Shown here in pieces: positions 63,552 through 64,000 of a stretch of DNA of 64,000 bases. The stretch is taken from NCBI GenBank assembly GCA_016177775.1, contig JACOUQ010000003.1:161872-225871 (forward strand), read 5' to 3'. The number at the start of each line of letters is the position of its first letter. Within the stretch, counting starts at the first letter, position 1. The position numbers were made by a program, and so were the translations under genes. This DNA is from Geobacter sp. Lineage in GTDB: Bacteria > Desulfobacterota > Desulfuromonadia > Geobacterales > Geobacteraceae. The notes under the pieces were generated by a model. The model saw only the letters and a list, made by a program, of their open reading frames with translations, had not been told where the DNA came from and searched no databases.

Positions 63552-63911
63552 TGCGGCCTCATACGAGAATTGAAGGGGCAAGACTTATTGCGACTGCATA
63601 AAGCATAGCACCCTCCATGGAATTTTCACGGATATGCGGTACAATCAGAATGGGCGACATTTTACAAGCACAGTAAATTTCCTCTTCATCAACAACAAAC
63701 CTGATTAGCACTGATCTCCCGCTGAACCCTTCTCCCTGAGGGAGAAGGTGGCCGAAGGCCGGATGAGGGGGCAGCAGTCCAGATTATAATCCACCATATC
63801 CCCCTCACCCTAGCCCTCTCCCTCAGGGAGAGGGGACTGTTTGAAGACATAGCGGGAGATTGGTTCTTCTGAGTAACTTAACCTAAGTGCTTGATTTTAC
63901 GTTTTATGGAA
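63552..63911. other. Upstream region of the copper operon, with motif and repeat
   Basis: 360 bases. The left part (63605-63675) carries the motif shared with 59357-59430. The middle (63722-63840) is a large inverted repeat. The right end precedes the partial gene. No promoter for the operon stands out beyond the motif. Confidence 0.5.
63722..63840. repeat. Inverted intergenic repeat
   Basis: CCCTTCTCCCTGAGGGAGAAGG with GGCCGAAGGCC, and inverted CCCTCTCCCTCAGGGAGAGGGG. It repeats the GGTGGCCGAAGGCCGGATGAGGG unit of 58203-58348. Confidence 0.65.
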
Positions 63912-64000
63912 TTATGTCGGCTGAACCTCAACTGGAACCAGATCGAAGCCAAGCTGTTTAGCTTTACGTTTCATGTTCTGTATAAGCCGTGATCGATAGC
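63912..64000 (-). CDS. 3' end of an unidentified gene, possibly a transposase
   Basis: The last 28 codons ending at TAA 63912-63914, with the sense NMKRKAKQLGFDLVP before the stop. Such basic C-terminal tails are seen in several transposase families, but the fragment is too short to be sure. The rest lies beyond the window. Confidence 0.3.
   Translation of the reverse strand, partial: YRSRLIQNMKRKAKQLGFDLVPVEVQPT

Overview
The window looks like a chromosomal stretch of a Geobacter-like Desulfuromonadales bacterium (formerly Deltaproteobacteria) carrying most of an integrated conjugative element. The clues are moderate-to-high GC, an F-type conjugation operon, HD-GYP proteins, small YHS and His-rich metal proteins, a multicopper oxidase beside an efflux porin, and a UGA-containing selenoprotein gene. 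The host assignment is inferred from gene content only.

Positions 1-20.5 kb are a defence island, entirely on the minus strand. A BREX type 1 operon (brxA, brxB, brxC, pglX, type-B pglZ, brxL) starts from a sigma70-like promoter at about 20.46 kb that overlaps a perfect palindrome. Behind it come a two-gene CBASS module (CD-NTase plus 2TM SLATT effector), a YhaO/SbcD-like nuclease with a YhaN/SbcC-like ATPase, and a sacsin/HSP90-like GHKL ATPase that runs off the left edge. Most neighbours overlap or lie within a few tens of bases, so read-through is possible.

Positions 20.8-22.8 kb hold an HD-GYP protein, a YdjM-like membrane hydrolase and small unknown genes. Positions 22.8-45.9 kb hold an F-type type IV secretion operon read leftward from 45.9 kb: OmpA-like protein, DsbC, TraA, L, E, K, B, V, C, a TraN-like secreted protein, TraN, W, U, TrbC, TrbI, an S26 peptidase, membrane proteins and TraG. 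A few AT-rich unknown genes are embedded in it. TraF, TraH, the coupling protein TraD and a relaxase are not in the window.

Positions 46.1-51.1 kb are the replication and maintenance module read rightward: an AlpA-like regulator, a TrfA-like initiator with six ~22-bp iterons, a sigma-factor-like protein, and a ParM/ParR segregation pair with centromere-like repeats. The conjugation, replication and partition operons share one promoter architecture: TTYACC-like box, exactly 16 bp of nearly invariant spacer, TATNTA. This ties the three functions to one regulator or to the element's own sigma-like protein. A tRNA 3'-end fragment at 51.12-51.16 kb probably marks the right attachment site, so the element would lie to its left.

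Positions 51.2-64 kb look like host chromosome: a lipoprotein, an endonuclease/exonuclease/phosphatase-family protein, tRNA-Gly(GCC), an HMA-DUF2318-ABC transporter operon, an M23 peptidase, a selenoprotein whose in-frame UGA would split it in routine annotation, an HD-GYP sensor, small metal-binding lipoproteins, and a copper-related operon (His/Met-rich lipoprotein, TolC-type porin, multicopper oxidase). Several large inverted repeats lie between these genes. The last 89 bases hold the 3' end of another gene.
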